Assembly (NCBI GenBank): GCA_021816625.1
Contig: JAKAXM010000007.1
Span: 1-64,000, forward strand
From: Pseudomonadota bacterium
GTDB taxonomy: Bacteria; Pseudomonadota; Gammaproteobacteria; Acidiferrobacterales; Acidiferrobacteraceae
DNA length: 64,000 nt
Direction of reading: 5' to 3'
The translations under genes were made by a program, and so were the position numbers. Numbering within the stretch: the stretch's first letter is position 1; the number at the start of each line of letters is the position of its first letter. Shown piece by piece: positions 18,499 through 27,622 of this stretch. The notes below the pieces were generated by a model, which worked only from the letters and a program-made list of their open reading frames with translations, was not told where the DNA came from and made no database searches.

Positions 18499-19245
18499 GT
18501 GAATCATATACTTGTGCTCGCGGCCGTGGCCTTCGTGGCCAATGCCTTTGCCGCCATTGCCGGGGGTGGTGTGGGCCTCATACAGCTGCCGCTGCTCTTG
18601 TTTTTGGGGCTGCCCTATCCGCAGGCGCTGGCTACGCACAAGGTGGCGAGCGTGGCCCTCGGGGTCGGCGCGGGTAGCCGGTATTGGCGTAGCGGCCTGT
18701 TGGAGGCCCGTTTCACGCTGCTCGTCTTGGGCGCCGGGCTTCCAGGCGTTCTGCTTGGCGCTTTGGTCATACTCACAGTCCCGCCCCATCTCACGCGCAT
18801 CGCGCTGGGGCTCCTTACGGCCGGGCTCGGTGTCTATTCCTGGCTGCGGCGGGACCTTGGGCAGGTCATCGCGCCGCGCCACCGGGATGTGCGCGGTTTG
18901 TTGATCGGCTCGCTCGGGATTTTCGTCATTGGTTTTTTGAATGGTTCCATAACTTCCGGTACAGGACTCTTTTGCACGTTGTGGCTGGTCCGTTGGTTCG
19001 GACTCGATTACAAGTCGGCTGTCGCTTATACGCTCGCGCTCGTAGGGCTTGTATGGAACGCCCTCGGGGCTGCGACCTTGGGTTCGCTTGGCCAAATCCG
19101 CTGGACATGGCTTCCCGGGCTTCTGGCGGGGGCGTTGGCCGGCAGTTACGCGGGCGCGCATATCGCCGTGGGATCGTCAAACCGTTGGATCAAACGCGCA
19201 TTCGAGGTCCTTACCATAGGGGTTGGTGTGCGCCTGTTGATCTAA
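18499..19245 (+). CDS. TSUP (TauE/SafE) family permease, candidate sulfite/sulfonate exporter
   Basis: FVANAFAAIAGGGVGLIQLPLLLFLGLPYPQALATHKVASVALGVGA; repeated GGG...ATHK pattern. Confidence 0.88.
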   Translation: MNHILVLAAVAFVANAFAAIAGGGVGLIQLPLLLFLGLPYPQALATHKVASVALGVGAGSRYWRSGLLEARFTLLVLGAGLPGVLLGALVILTVPPHLTRIALGLLTAGLGVYSWLRRDLGQVIAPRHRDVRGLLIGSLGIFVIGFLNGSITSGTGLFCTLWLVRWFGLDYKSAVAYTLALVGLVWNALGAATLGSLGQIRWTWLPGLLAGALAGSYAGAHIAVGSSNRWIKRAFEVLTIGVGVRLLI

Positions 19246-19654
19246 GATCAACCGGCCCCATTGTCCCGGTAACGGCCGCCCAGCGACAGGGGATTGGCGG
19301 TGAGATGCGGCCGCCATGGGCCATGGCCGGCTTGTTGGCAACGGTATAAGTGGTAGTGTCGAATGCGGGTGAGCCCGAAGATGGGGCGAGGCGGGATCCG
19401 GGGCCTATGCGTCCGGGGGGATGCGGTCTGCGCAGGAACGCCCCATTCGGGGCCGCATCAGGCTCTGCTTGTATGTGCGGGGCGCGGTCCCTTAAGGGGG
19501 CCATAGCGCCTCGCGACCGTTTATGAGGTATCGAGGCTGTCTAGGACGGTGCCGCGGGGCGCCAAGGTCATGCCCTCGGGGATCTGCAGGCGCCCCAGGG
19601 ACCGGCGGCGCCGTTTAGCAGCGGTCAAGGTGTTGTTCCGTGTAGGGAGGCATT

Positions 19655-20527
19655 ATGCGGGTGAGCATTGTGGGCATGGGGGCCATGGGGCGGTCCCTGG
19701 CGTCGCGGTTGGTGGAGGCCGGTCATGAGGTCTGGGCCTGGAACCGATCGCCCTTAGAGCGGTCTGCCTGGGAGGCCCGCGGCCTCAAGGTCGCCACCTC
19801 ATGGGCCGAGGTGGCGGGCGCGGAGGTCGTGGTGTCGATGCTCGCCCATGACGAGGCCGTGACGCAGGTCTTTCTCCAGGACGGCCTCTTGGCGGCGCTG
19901 CGCGATGGCACTGTGCACGTCAACATGGCAACCGTGTCGGGCCGTCTCGCCCAGGATCTGGCGGCCCGTCATGAGGCCCTCCACCGGCCCTATGTGGCGT
20001 GCCCCGTACTCGGTCGCCCGGACGCGGCCGCGGCGGGGAAGCTGCATCTGCTCGTGGCCGGCGATCCCGCGGTCGTCGCGCGCCTGCAGCCTTTATGGAG
20101 CACGCTCGGACAACGGACCTGGTCGTTCGGCACGCGGCCTGAAAACGCCAATATCGTAAAGATCGCCGCCAACCTGATGCTCGCCTGCGCCATCGAGGCG
20201 ATGGGCGAAGGCGCGCAGCTCGTACAGGGCTATGGTATGGAGGCGGCCCCGTTCCTGGAGATGCTGGCTGGGACGCTCTTTGCGGCCCCGGCCTACCAGC
20301 TGTACGGGGCGCTCATTGCCGAAGGCCGGTTCAGTCCGGCCGGGTTTCGGGCCGAGCTGGGCCTTAAGGACGCGAAGCTCGCGCTCGACGCCGGTGAGCG
20401 CGCGCGTGTGCCGCTGCCCTTCGCCGGCGTTGTCCGGGACAATTTTCTAGACTGCCTGGCCCATGGCGAAGGGGGCTTGGATTGGTCGGTGCTGGCCAGG
20501 GCCGCGGCGCGCCGCGCCGGTCGCTAA
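19655..20527 (+). CDS. NAD(P)-dependent beta-hydroxyacid dehydrogenase family oxidoreductase
   Basis: MRVSIVGMGAMGRSLASRLVEAGHEVWAWNRSP; AGDPAVVARLQPLWSTLGQRTWSFG. Confidence 0.88.
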   Translation: MRVSIVGMGAMGRSLASRLVEAGHEVWAWNRSPLERSAWEARGLKVATSWAEVAGAEVVVSMLAHDEAVTQVFLQDGLLAALRDGTVHVNMATVSGRLAQDLAARHEALHRPYVACPVLGRPDAAAAGKLHLLVAGDPAVVARLQPLWSTLGQRTWSFGTRPENANIVKIAANLMLACAIEAMGEGAQLVQGYGMEAAPFLEMLAGTLFAAPAYQLYGALIAEGRFSPAGFRAELGLKDAKLALDAGERARVPLPFAGVVRDNFLDCLAHGEGGLDWSVLARAAARRAGR

Positions 20528-20559
20528 AGGTCTGCGGGTCGCCTTTACGCGGTCTCTGT

Positions 20560-20964
20560 TCAGGACGTGCTACGGGTGTCGAAGTTCATCTCATCGGGAG
20601 AGAGGATACGCTCCTGGGTGATGCGCCACTTATCGTCGGCCTCTTTGCTCATCAAGACCTCGAGACCATGATCGTTCACGGTGCCGTCAGTACCCTCGGT
20701 TCGCTCGATCGTTTTGAACAGGATATGGCGGGACGTGCTCGTGACCACACGGACGCCTGTGTAGGTCACCCGTTTCAGAAGCTTATGGGTGAATTCGTGC
20801 CGGCATTGCCGGGCCCAGTCATCGTAGCCGATGACATCGAAGCCGGGTACACCGAAGACCTGAACCGCAGACGAGATGAGCGCCATATGGGCGGCGTAGT
20901 CGAGGGCGTTCGCCGTCTGGGCGAGCGCCGTCAGCATGTCCTGGGGGGTCGAGGGGTCGGCCAT
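20560..20964 (-). CDS. NTF2/SnoaL-like hypothetical protein
   Basis: 134 aa ORF in a gap between supported genes; fold impression only. Confidence 0.5.
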   Translation of the reverse strand: MADPSTPQDMLTALAQTANALDYAAHMALISSAVQVFGVPGFDVIGYDDWARQCRHEFTHKLLKRVTYTGVRVVTSTSRHILFKTIERTEGTDGTVNDHGLEVLMSKEADDKWRITQERILSPDEMNFDTRSTS

Positions 20965-21080
20965 GGTCGTCGTGCACTCCGGGTCGGGACCGTCAGTGTA
21001 GGCCCACGCGGCCGGTCTTGGCGAGGGCGGGTGCGCACCCGGCGAGGGGCGTCGCCGCGAAGAGACCCCGCTGGCCGCCG

Positions 21081-21728
21081 TTAGGCCGTGAGGCCGTAGC
21101 GCGCCCGGTAGTCCGCCACGGCCTGCCAGTGGCCGGCCATGGTCTCGTGATCGGCGAGGTAGGCGAGCAGTCCCGACAGGCGCCCGAGGGCGATTACCGG
21201 GATGCCAAAACGTTTCTCCACCTCGGTGGTTGCCGAGTCGGGCCCTTGGCCGCGTTCCTCGCGGTCGAGGGCGATGAGCACCGCGGCCGGGACGGCACCC
21301 GCGGCCTTGATGAGGGCGGTCGATTCACCGACCGAGGTCCCCGCCGAGATGACGTCATCGATGACGAGGACACGCCCGGTGAGGGTGGCCCCTATGATGA
21401 TGCCTCCCTCACCATGATCCTTGGCCTCCTTGCGGTTGAAGGCGTAGGCGACATCCTGGCCATACTCGAGGGCGAGCCCCATGGTGAGTGCTGCGGCGAG
21501 CGTGATCCCCTTGTATGCGGGGCCAAACACCATATCGTAACGGACGCCGCTTGCGTGCAGGGCGCGGGCATAGAGGCGCCCCAGGGCCAGCGTCGCGGCG
21601 CCCGAGGCAAAGGCCGCCGCATTGAAGAAGTAAGGGCTTTGCCGGCCTGATTTGAGGGTGAAGTTGCCAAAGCGCAGGGCGCCGCAGGAGACGGCCAGAT
21701 CAAAAAACGCGTTCTCAGTGTCAGTCAT
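21081..21728 (-). CDS. pyrE: Orotate phosphoribosyltransferase
   Basis: FTLKSGRQSPYFFNAAAF; GRVLVIDDVISAGTSVGES. Confidence 0.96.
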   Translation of the reverse strand: MTDTENAFFDLAVSCGALRFGNFTLKSGRQSPYFFNAAAFASGAATLALGRLYARALHASGVRYDMVFGPAYKGITLAAALTMGLALEYGQDVAYAFNRKEAKDHGEGGIIIGATLTGRVLVIDDVISAGTSVGESTALIKAAGAVPAAVLIALDREERGQGPDSATTEVEKRFGIPVIALGRLSGLLAYLADHETMAGHWQAVADYRARYGLTA

Positions 21729-21785
21729 GACGGACAATCTTTAGGTATCTTCGGGCAAGGGTAGCATAAAGGCGGGCCCGGTCCC

Positions 21786-22562
21786 CTAGAGATCGTAGTC
21801 GATGATGAGCGGCGCGTGGTCGCTGAAACGCTGCTCCTTGTAGACCGATACCGCCCGGGCGCGTGTCCCAAGGCCAGGCGTTGCAATCTGGTAATCGATG
21901 CGCCATCCCACGTTTTTCGCATAGGCCTGGCCGCGGTTGCTCCACCATGTATAGCATTCCTCCTGATCCAGAGGACGCAGGCGCCGGTGGACGTCGACAA
22001 ACCCGAGTTCCGCGAAGACCTGGCCGAGCCACGCCCGCTCTTCGGGCAGAAAGCCGCTGTTTTTTCGGTTGCCCCGCCAATTCTTGAGATCGATCTCCTG
22101 GTGGGCGATATTGAAATCGCCGCACAGAAGGACCTCGCGTCCGCAGTGGGCTAACCGGGCCAGATGGGGGAAGAACTGTGCCATGAAGGCGAACTTGGCG
22201 GCTTGGCGTTCGGGTCCGCTCGACCCTGACGGTAGATAGACGGATATCACCGACAGGGCCCCGAAGATGAGTTCGAGGTAACGGCCCTCGGCATCGATCG
22301 GTGGGCACGCGAGGCCTGCAATGACTGTGTCCGGCGTCCGGCGCGTGTAGATGCCTACGCCGCTGTAGCCGCGCTTTTCAGCGCAATGGAAATAAGCTTG
22401 GTAACCGGCTGGGGCCTTCATGGCCGGACTCAAGTCCGTTTCCTGGGCCTTCAGCTCCTGGACGCAGATCACATCCGCCCCCTGATCGGTCATCCAGGAC
22501 AGGAAGCCCTTGCTGCAGGCCGAGCGGATGCCGTTTAGGTTGGCGGTTATCACCCTAAACAT
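21786..22562 (-). CDS. Exodeoxyribonuclease III / Crc-family protein
   Basis: MFRVITANLNGIRSACSKGFLSWM...VICVQELK...LLCGDFNIAHQEIDLKNW...WRIDYQ...RFSDHAPLIIDYDL; adjacent to pyrE. Confidence 0.92.
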   Translation of the reverse strand: MFRVITANLNGIRSACSKGFLSWMTDQGADVICVQELKAQETDLSPAMKAPAGYQAYFHCAEKRGYSGVGIYTRRTPDTVIAGLACPPIDAEGRYLELIFGALSVISVYLPSGSSGPERQAAKFAFMAQFFPHLARLAHCGREVLLCGDFNIAHQEIDLKNWRGNRKNSGFLPEERAWLGQVFAELGFVDVHRRLRPLDQEECYTWWSNRGQAYAKNVGWRIDYQIATPGLGTRARAVSVYKEQRFSDHAPLIIDYDL

Positions 22563-24051
22563 CGGCTGCCCCATCCACGGGTCCGGCCACGCCGGGGGGG
22601 CGATCATGGGGCCCCATGGCGCGCAGCATGCGATGGGCGGCCGGCAGCAGCAGGTAGGCGGGTAGTGCGAGGAAGAATGTCAGGAAGAAATACCAGGCGT
22701 AACCGAGGTCGTGAGCGCCAAAGCCGCTGGCAAAGCCGGCGAGCCTCAGGCTTACCGCAAATAGTGACGACAAGAGCGCATATTCGGTAGCGGCGCGCTC
22801 CTTGCGCACGATGGCCATGAGGAAGGCCAGAAAGGCCGCGGTCCCGAGGCCCGCCGCAAAGGACTCGAGTCCGCTTACGGAGTAGAGCAGGAGTTGGTGA
22901 CTGAGGGGGATCGGGCTGCCGAGCGTAATGCGCGGTAGCCGCTCGGCGCACCAGGCATAGCCGAGGTTTGGTAGGACCTGGACGATGCCCAGCACCCAAA
23001 GCCCCCGGTAGATCCCGATGCGGTCGGTGATGTAGCCACCGACAAGCCCCCCCAGGATGGACAGGCCGATGCCGGCCAGGACCGATACCGTGCCAATCTG
23101 TGCGGCGCTAAACCCCCGGTCCACCCAAAACGGTTTGATCATGAAGCCGATTGCACTGTCCCCGAGCTTGTAGAGCACAATGAAGGCAAACACCGGGATG
23201 ATCCCCGGACGGTTCGTTATCTCGAGCAACGCGCCAAAAAGTGGGCCACCGGTTGCGGGTGCGGCCGTCTTATCGCGCCGCGCGAGACTTACTCCCCACA
23301 TGATCAGGCCCGCCATCCCCGCGTACAGCAGGAGGTGGGGGATGGTGCGTGACCAGCGCAGGGTGTCGTTGGCAAGCCACAGGGCGCCCAGCAGCAAGGC
23401 GAGCACCAGGGCCAAGGCCCGCGGGCGACGGGTGAGCGACGCAAGCTCGCGGCCAAGGCCTTGCTCGCGTACCGCGATGCGGGCTCGCTCGCGCGGGGCT
23501 CGCAAGCACATGAGGCCGTCCATGACGAGAAGGCCTGCAGCCAGCAGGTAGGCATAGCGCCAGCCGATGTAGGTGCTGGCTATGAGGACCAGTCCTGCCG
23601 CCAGCATCCCGGCGCGATAAAAGCCGATGCGCAGGCCGTTGGCAACACCCATCTCGCCCACTTCCAGGAGTTCTAGGGTGTAACCGTCGATGGCGATGTC
23701 GTTGGTCGCGGACAGTACCGTAAAGAACCCGATGGCCAGCAGGGCCTTGGGGCCCACCCCGTAGGCCCAGGCGAGCCGGCCCAGGGCCAACGCCATGAGG
23801 ATGTCTGCCCCCAGCATCCAGAGGCGGTGGTGCCGAAAATAATCGACGGCCGGCGCCCATAGAAACTTAAGTGTCCAGGGGAGCCCGAGCAGGCTGATGG
23901 CGCCGATCTCGGTCAGTGGCGCATGACCTTCGCGGAAGGCCACGGGAAAGACATCGCTGAAAAGTCCAAACGGCAGGCCTTCGGCCACGTAAAGAATGGC
24001 GACCCACAAGAGCCGGCGGCGGACTTCGGGACGCCTAAGGTAGCTCGGCAC
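22555..24051 (-). CDS. AmpG-like MFS transporter (muropeptide permease family)
   Basis: LLWVAILYVAEGLPFGLFSDVFPVAFREG...LLGLPWTLKFLWAPAVDYF; multiple TM segments. Confidence 0.85.
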   Translation of the reverse strand: MPSYLRRPEVRRRLLWVAILYVAEGLPFGLFSDVFPVAFREGHAPLTEIGAISLLGLPWTLKFLWAPAVDYFRHHRLWMLGADILMALALGRLAWAYGVGPKALLAIGFFTVLSATNDIAIDGYTLELLEVGEMGVANGLRIGFYRAGMLAAGLVLIASTYIGWRYAYLLAAGLLVMDGLMCLRAPRERARIAVREQGLGRELASLTRRPRALALVLALLLGALWLANDTLRWSRTIPHLLLYAGMAGLIMWGVSLARRDKTAAPATGGPLFGALLEITNRPGIIPVFAFIVLYKLGDSAIGFMIKPFWVDRGFSAAQIGTVSVLAGIGLSILGGLVGGYITDRIGIYRGLWVLGIVQVLPNLGYAWCAERLPRITLGSPIPLSHQLLLYSVSGLESFAAGLGTAAFLAFLMAIVRKERAATEYALLSSLFAVSLRLAGFASGFGAHDLGYAWYFFLTFFLALPAYLLLPAAHRMLRAMGPHDRPPGVAGPVDGAADV

Positions 24052-24646
24052 GCCGGAACCTGTAGAGGGCGATCTCGCCTAGCAGGTTGGGGAAGAGCCG
24101 CAACCAGAGCTTTTGCCGGTGCGCATGATCCACGACCTGGGACTCGAGGATCGTGATGGCCTCGCGCGCGCAGAGACGCTCGAAATCATGCAGCGTACAG
24201 AGATGGATGTTGGGCGTGTCGTACCATTGGTGCGGCAGGGCCTGGGATACGGGCATGCGCCCGTGCGCGCCGAGCTGCCAGCGCGCCCGCCAGTGGCCAA
24301 AATTGGGGAAGGTTACGATGCCTTCCGTGCCGACCCGCAGCATCTCGCGCAGCAGCCGATCGGGATACTTCACGGCTTGCAAGGTAAGAGACAGGATCAC
24401 GAAGTCAAACGAACCCGCGTCGAATTCCGATAGGCCGGCATCGAGGTCGGTCTGGATGATATTTACCCCACGCCTCATGCATTCCCCGACGCGCACGTCA
24501 TCGATCTCGAGGCCATAGCCACTGGCGCCCTTGCTCTGTGCCAGATAATCGAGCAGGGTGCCGTCGCCGCAGCCCAGATCTAGCACCCGGCTGCCCGGCT
24601 TGATCCAGTCGCTTATGATACGAAAATCACTGCGGGCCGGGGTCAC
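24035..24646 (-). CDS. metW: Methionine biosynthesis protein MetW
   Basis: [28 protein letters not shown]...[13 protein letters not shown]; overlaps metX by ATGA. Confidence 0.95.
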   Translation of the reverse strand: MTPARSDFRIISDWIKPGSRVLDLGCGDGTLLDYLAQSKGASGYGLEIDDVRVGECMRRGVNIIQTDLDAGLSEFDAGSFDFVILSLTLQAVKYPDRLLREMLRVGTEGIVTFPNFGHWRARWQLGAHGRMPVSQALPHQWYDTPNIHLCTLHDFERLCAREAITILESQVVDHAHRQKLWLRLFPNLLGEIALYRFRRAELP

Positions 24647-25788
24647 GGGCGCGTATCCTTCAGGACGCGGTTCATGTAGGACTTCAATAGGTCTACGTAA
24701 CGCGGAATCGGCATCAAGAAGGCGTCATGACCGTGCGAGGCCGTCACCTCCGCGTAGCTCACGTTCAGGTCGTTGTCGTGGAGGGCCTTTACGATCTCGC
24801 GTGACCGCGCGGGCGCGAATCGCCAGTCACTCGTAAAGGCGAGCACCAGGGTGTCGGCCTTGACAGGGGCGAGCGCTGCCGAGAGATCGCCGTCGGTGGC
24901 ACCGGCCGGGTCGAAGTAATCGAGCGCCTTGGTCATGAGCAGGTAGGTATTGGCGTCGAAACGGCCGACGAAGCTGTCGGCCTGGTGCCGCAGGTAACTC
25001 TCGACCTCGAAGGCCACCTGGTAGTCGAAGTTCAATTTGCCGCCGCGGATGTCGCGGCCGAATTTCTCGCGCATGATATCTTCGGACAAGTAGGTAATGT
25101 GTCCGAGCATGCGTGCGATGCGCAGGCCGCGGCGCGGCTCCGTCCCGTGGTCATAGAAGCGCCCGTCGTGAAAATCGGGATCCGTCAGGATCGCCTGGCG
25201 AGCGACCTCGTTGAACGCGATGTTTTGGGCGGTGAGCTTAGGGGCGGCGGCTATGATAATGGCATGGCCCAGCCGTTCGGGGTAATCGATGGCCCACTGC
25301 AGGGCCTGCATGCCACCGAGGCTGCCGCCGACCACGGCCGCCCAGCGGGCGATCCCCAAATGGTCGGCGAGCCGGGCTTGGCTTTCTACCCAGTCGCGTA
25401 CGGTGACCATCGGGAAGTCCGGTCCGTAGGGCCGGCCCGTGGCTGGGTTTGGGGATGCGGGCCCCGTGGAACCGTAGCAGCTCCCGAGGTTGTTGCAGGC
25501 GACGACAAAAAACCGGTCGGTGTCTATGCTCTTGCCCGGTCCTACATGGTGTTCCCACCACCCGGGCCGCTTGTCGGACACGCTGTGGTAGCCTGCGACA
25601 TGGTGACTGCCGCTCAAGGCGTGACAGACCAGGATCGCGTTACTCGCGGCGCTGTTCAGTTCCCCGTAGGTCTCGTAGACCAGTTCATAATCCGCAAGAA
25701 TGCCACCGCTCGTGAGGGCCAACGGCTCGGAAAATCGCAACCGGGCTGGGGTCACCAGTCCCACTGAATCGGGGGGAATGGGCGTCAC
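24643..25788 (-). CDS. metX: Homoserine O-acyltransferase
   Basis: [55 protein letters not shown]. Confidence 0.95.
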   Translation of the reverse strand: MTPIPPDSVGLVTPARLRFSEPLALTSGGILADYELVYETYGELNSAASNAILVCHALSGSHHVAGYHSVSDKRPGWWEHHVGPGKSIDTDRFFVVACNNLGSCYGSTGPASPNPATGRPYGPDFPMVTVRDWVESQARLADHLGIARWAAVVGGSLGGMQALQWAIDYPERLGHAIIIAAAPKLTAQNIAFNEVARQAILTDPDFHDGRFYDHGTEPRRGLRIARMLGHITYLSEDIMREKFGRDIRGGKLNFDYQVAFEVESYLRHQADSFVGRFDANTYLLMTKALDYFDPAGATDGDLSAALAPVKADTLVLAFTSDWRFAPARSREIVKALHDNDLNVSYAEVTASHGHDAFLMPIPRYVDLLKSYMNRVLKDTRP

Positions 25789-25848
25789 GAGTCCACAGGA
25801 TCACGGAAAGCCCGCAGTGTACTGGCTCACCGATGGGGCCGCAATGGC

Positions 25849-26262
25849 TCAGTGCTGATGACCCTCGTCCCCATGGTCATGGCCACAACAACCGTGGTCG
25901 TGCTCGGATTCTTCGGCCACTTCGCGCCGCACCTCGTCCATGTCGACTGCACGCACCTGCGCGATGACCTCATCCAAGGCCTGTCGGGGGAGGCTGCCCG
26001 GTTGCGCAAACAGGATGATCTGGTCACGGAAGATCATGAGTGTCGGGATCGAACGTACCTGAAAATGCGCGGCAAGCTCGGTCTCGGCCTCGGTGTTCAC
26101 CTTCGCGAACACGATGTCTGGGTTCTGTTCCGATGCGGCCTCGAAGATCGGCCCAAAGGCCCGGCAGGGCGCGCACCAGGGTGCCCAGAAATCCACGATA
26201 ACGAAGGGATTTCCGTCGATCAGTTCCTCAAAATTTGCCTTTGTTGCCTCAACTGTGGCCAT
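25849..26262 (-). CDS. Thioredoxin-family protein with His/Cys-rich C-terminal tail
   Basis: FVIVDFWAPWCAPCRAFGPIFEAAS; tail ESEHDHGCCGHDHGDEGHQH. Confidence 0.92.
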   Translation of the reverse strand: MATVEATKANFEELIDGNPFVIVDFWAPWCAPCRAFGPIFEAASEQNPDIVFAKVNTEAETELAAHFQVRSIPTLMIFRDQIILFAQPGSLPRQALDEVIAQVRAVDMDEVRREVAEESEHDHGCCGHDHGDEGHQH

Positions 26263-26376
26263 AATATGTCCTCGGGAAGTGCCATCATTATACAACAAAA
26301 AGGACGCATCCCGGCCCCGCCCCGGCAGAAATAATGGCGCGGGGCCGCACGATGCCGGCTGGCAGGGGGTGGTATC

Positions 26377-26553
26377 GTGTATCCAAAGTGGATTTATGAG
26401 GGCTTGCCGCTCTTCTATGCCGCGGCGGGCGTTGCGTGCCTCAAGGTATTATCATGGCCGTATGCCCTGCTCCCCGTAGGGGCCTTCGTCGGCGCGGCGG
26501 GACTCGTCTTGATCCAGCGCTGGTATTACCGGCGGCAGCTCGACGGTCCCTAA
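26377..26553 (+). CDS. Predicted small membrane protein (58 aa, GTG start)
   Basis: VYPKWIYEGLPLFYAAAGVACLKVLSWPYALLPVGAFVGAAGLVLIQRWYYRRQLDGP; AGGGGG RBS 7-8 nt upstream; two hydrophobic segments; below the ORF-track length cut-off. Confidence 0.6.
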   Translation: MYPKWIYEGLPLFYAAAGVACLKVLSWPYALLPVGAFVGAAGLVLIQRWYYRRQLDGP

Positions 26554-26561
26554 AACGGATT

Positions 26562-27053
26562 TTAGGACGTGAGGTGGAGGCCGGCGAGCCAGAGGCGCGC
26601 CAAAAGCCCGGCCGTGGTTGTGTAGCCTGCGACCACCGCGCGTACGCGGCCGCGGGGCCCCAGGATGAAGGCCATGGGCAGTACCGTAGCCCCGTAGCGC
26701 GTGGCGATTCGTCCCTCGGGATCGAGGACCACGGGAACTTGCCAATGATGGCGGGCGGCGAACGACCGGACTGCCCGGCGCGGGGATTGGGTGGCCACCA
26801 CGATCACCGGGGCATGACGGGCAGCGCCCGCTACGGCCGACTGGTCAATCCGGCAGATGGGACACCAGGTGGCAAAGAAATCGATCAGCACCGGTCGTCC
26901 GGCACCGATCGCCGGGCCGGGACCGTTTAGGGTGGCCTGCGGTAACGCGGGCGCCATTCCCCCCGCCGCGCCCCGCGTCCTGTAGGCATTGACGGCGAGC
27001 ACGATCGCCGCCATCACCGCGATCTCGAAGACGAGCGCGCGCCCGCGCCTCAC
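26562..27053 (-). CDS. Membrane-anchored thioredoxin-like protein disulfide oxidoreductase
   Basis: N-terminal TM then VLIDFFATWCPICRIDQSAV...PVVLDPEGRIATRYGATVLPMAFIL. Confidence 0.82.
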   Translation of the reverse strand: MRRGRALVFEIAVMAAIVLAVNAYRTRGAAGGMAPALPQATLNGPGPAIGAGRPVLIDFFATWCPICRIDQSAVAGAARHAPVIVVATQSPRRAVRSFAARHHWQVPVVLDPEGRIATRYGATVLPMAFILGPRGRVRAVVAGYTTTAGLLARLWLAGLHLTS

Positions 27054-27622
27054 GCGAGCAGGGACAGACCCAAGTGGTGCAGGGGCTGCACGACCAGTAT
27101 CGCCACCAACTCAAACCCGATCACGACCAGTACCGGTGACAGATCGATCCCCGAAATGAGCGGCAGGAGCCGCCGCGCCGGACGCATAAAGGGTTCCGTG
27201 AGGTGTATGGCGAGATCGGTGAAGGGGTGTTCGCCATAGGGGCTCACCCAGCTCATGAGGACCCGCACGAAGACTGCCCCGATCAAGACATAGAGCGTGA
27301 GCTGAATGAGATCGGCAAAGCTTAGGATTAGGATGCCGGCCAGATGCGGTATCGCTTGGACGAGGAGCGTCATCAAGGTGATCTTGATCGCCTCCAGGAC
27401 GATCAGTAGCACCGCCGAGGCAAAGTCGATGCCGAAGAAGCCCGGGATGAGCCGTCGTAGCGGCAGCAAGGGACCGTTCGTGACGCGCACGATGAACTGG
27501 CTAAACGGGTTGTAGAAGTCGGCATGGGTAAGTTGCAAAAGGAAGCGCAGCAGTACCAGGATGATGTACATCCCAAACAGCGTATCGATCAAGAAGGCTA
27601 GGGCCTGGCTCAGGTAGCTCAT
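27050..27622 (-). CDS. YggT family membrane protein
   Basis: MSYLSQALAFLIDTLFGMYIILVLLRFLLQL; two YggT repeats; next to proC. Confidence 0.92.
   Translation of the reverse strand: MSYLSQALAFLIDTLFGMYIILVLLRFLLQLTHADFYNPFSQFIVRVTNGPLLPLRRLIPGFFGIDFASAVLLIVLEAIKITLMTLLVQAIPHLAGILILSFADLIQLTLYVLIGAVFVRVLMSWVSPYGEHPFTDLAIHLTEPFMRPARRLLPLISGIDLSPVLVVIGFELVAILVVQPLHHLGLSLLA

Noticed and set aside
19237-19251. TTGATCT-A-AGATCAA palindrome at the end of the TSUP gene
   Set aside because: Overlaps the stop codon with a 1-nt centre and no U-tract, so not a terminator; could be chance
19314-19326. Tandem CCATGG-G-CCATGG palindromes
   Set aside because: Short, low-information palindromes; no positional relation to a promoter
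26287-26292. TATAAT box on the minus strand upstream of the thioredoxin gene
   Set aside because: Good -10 match but no convincing -35 at proper spacing, so not listed as a promoter
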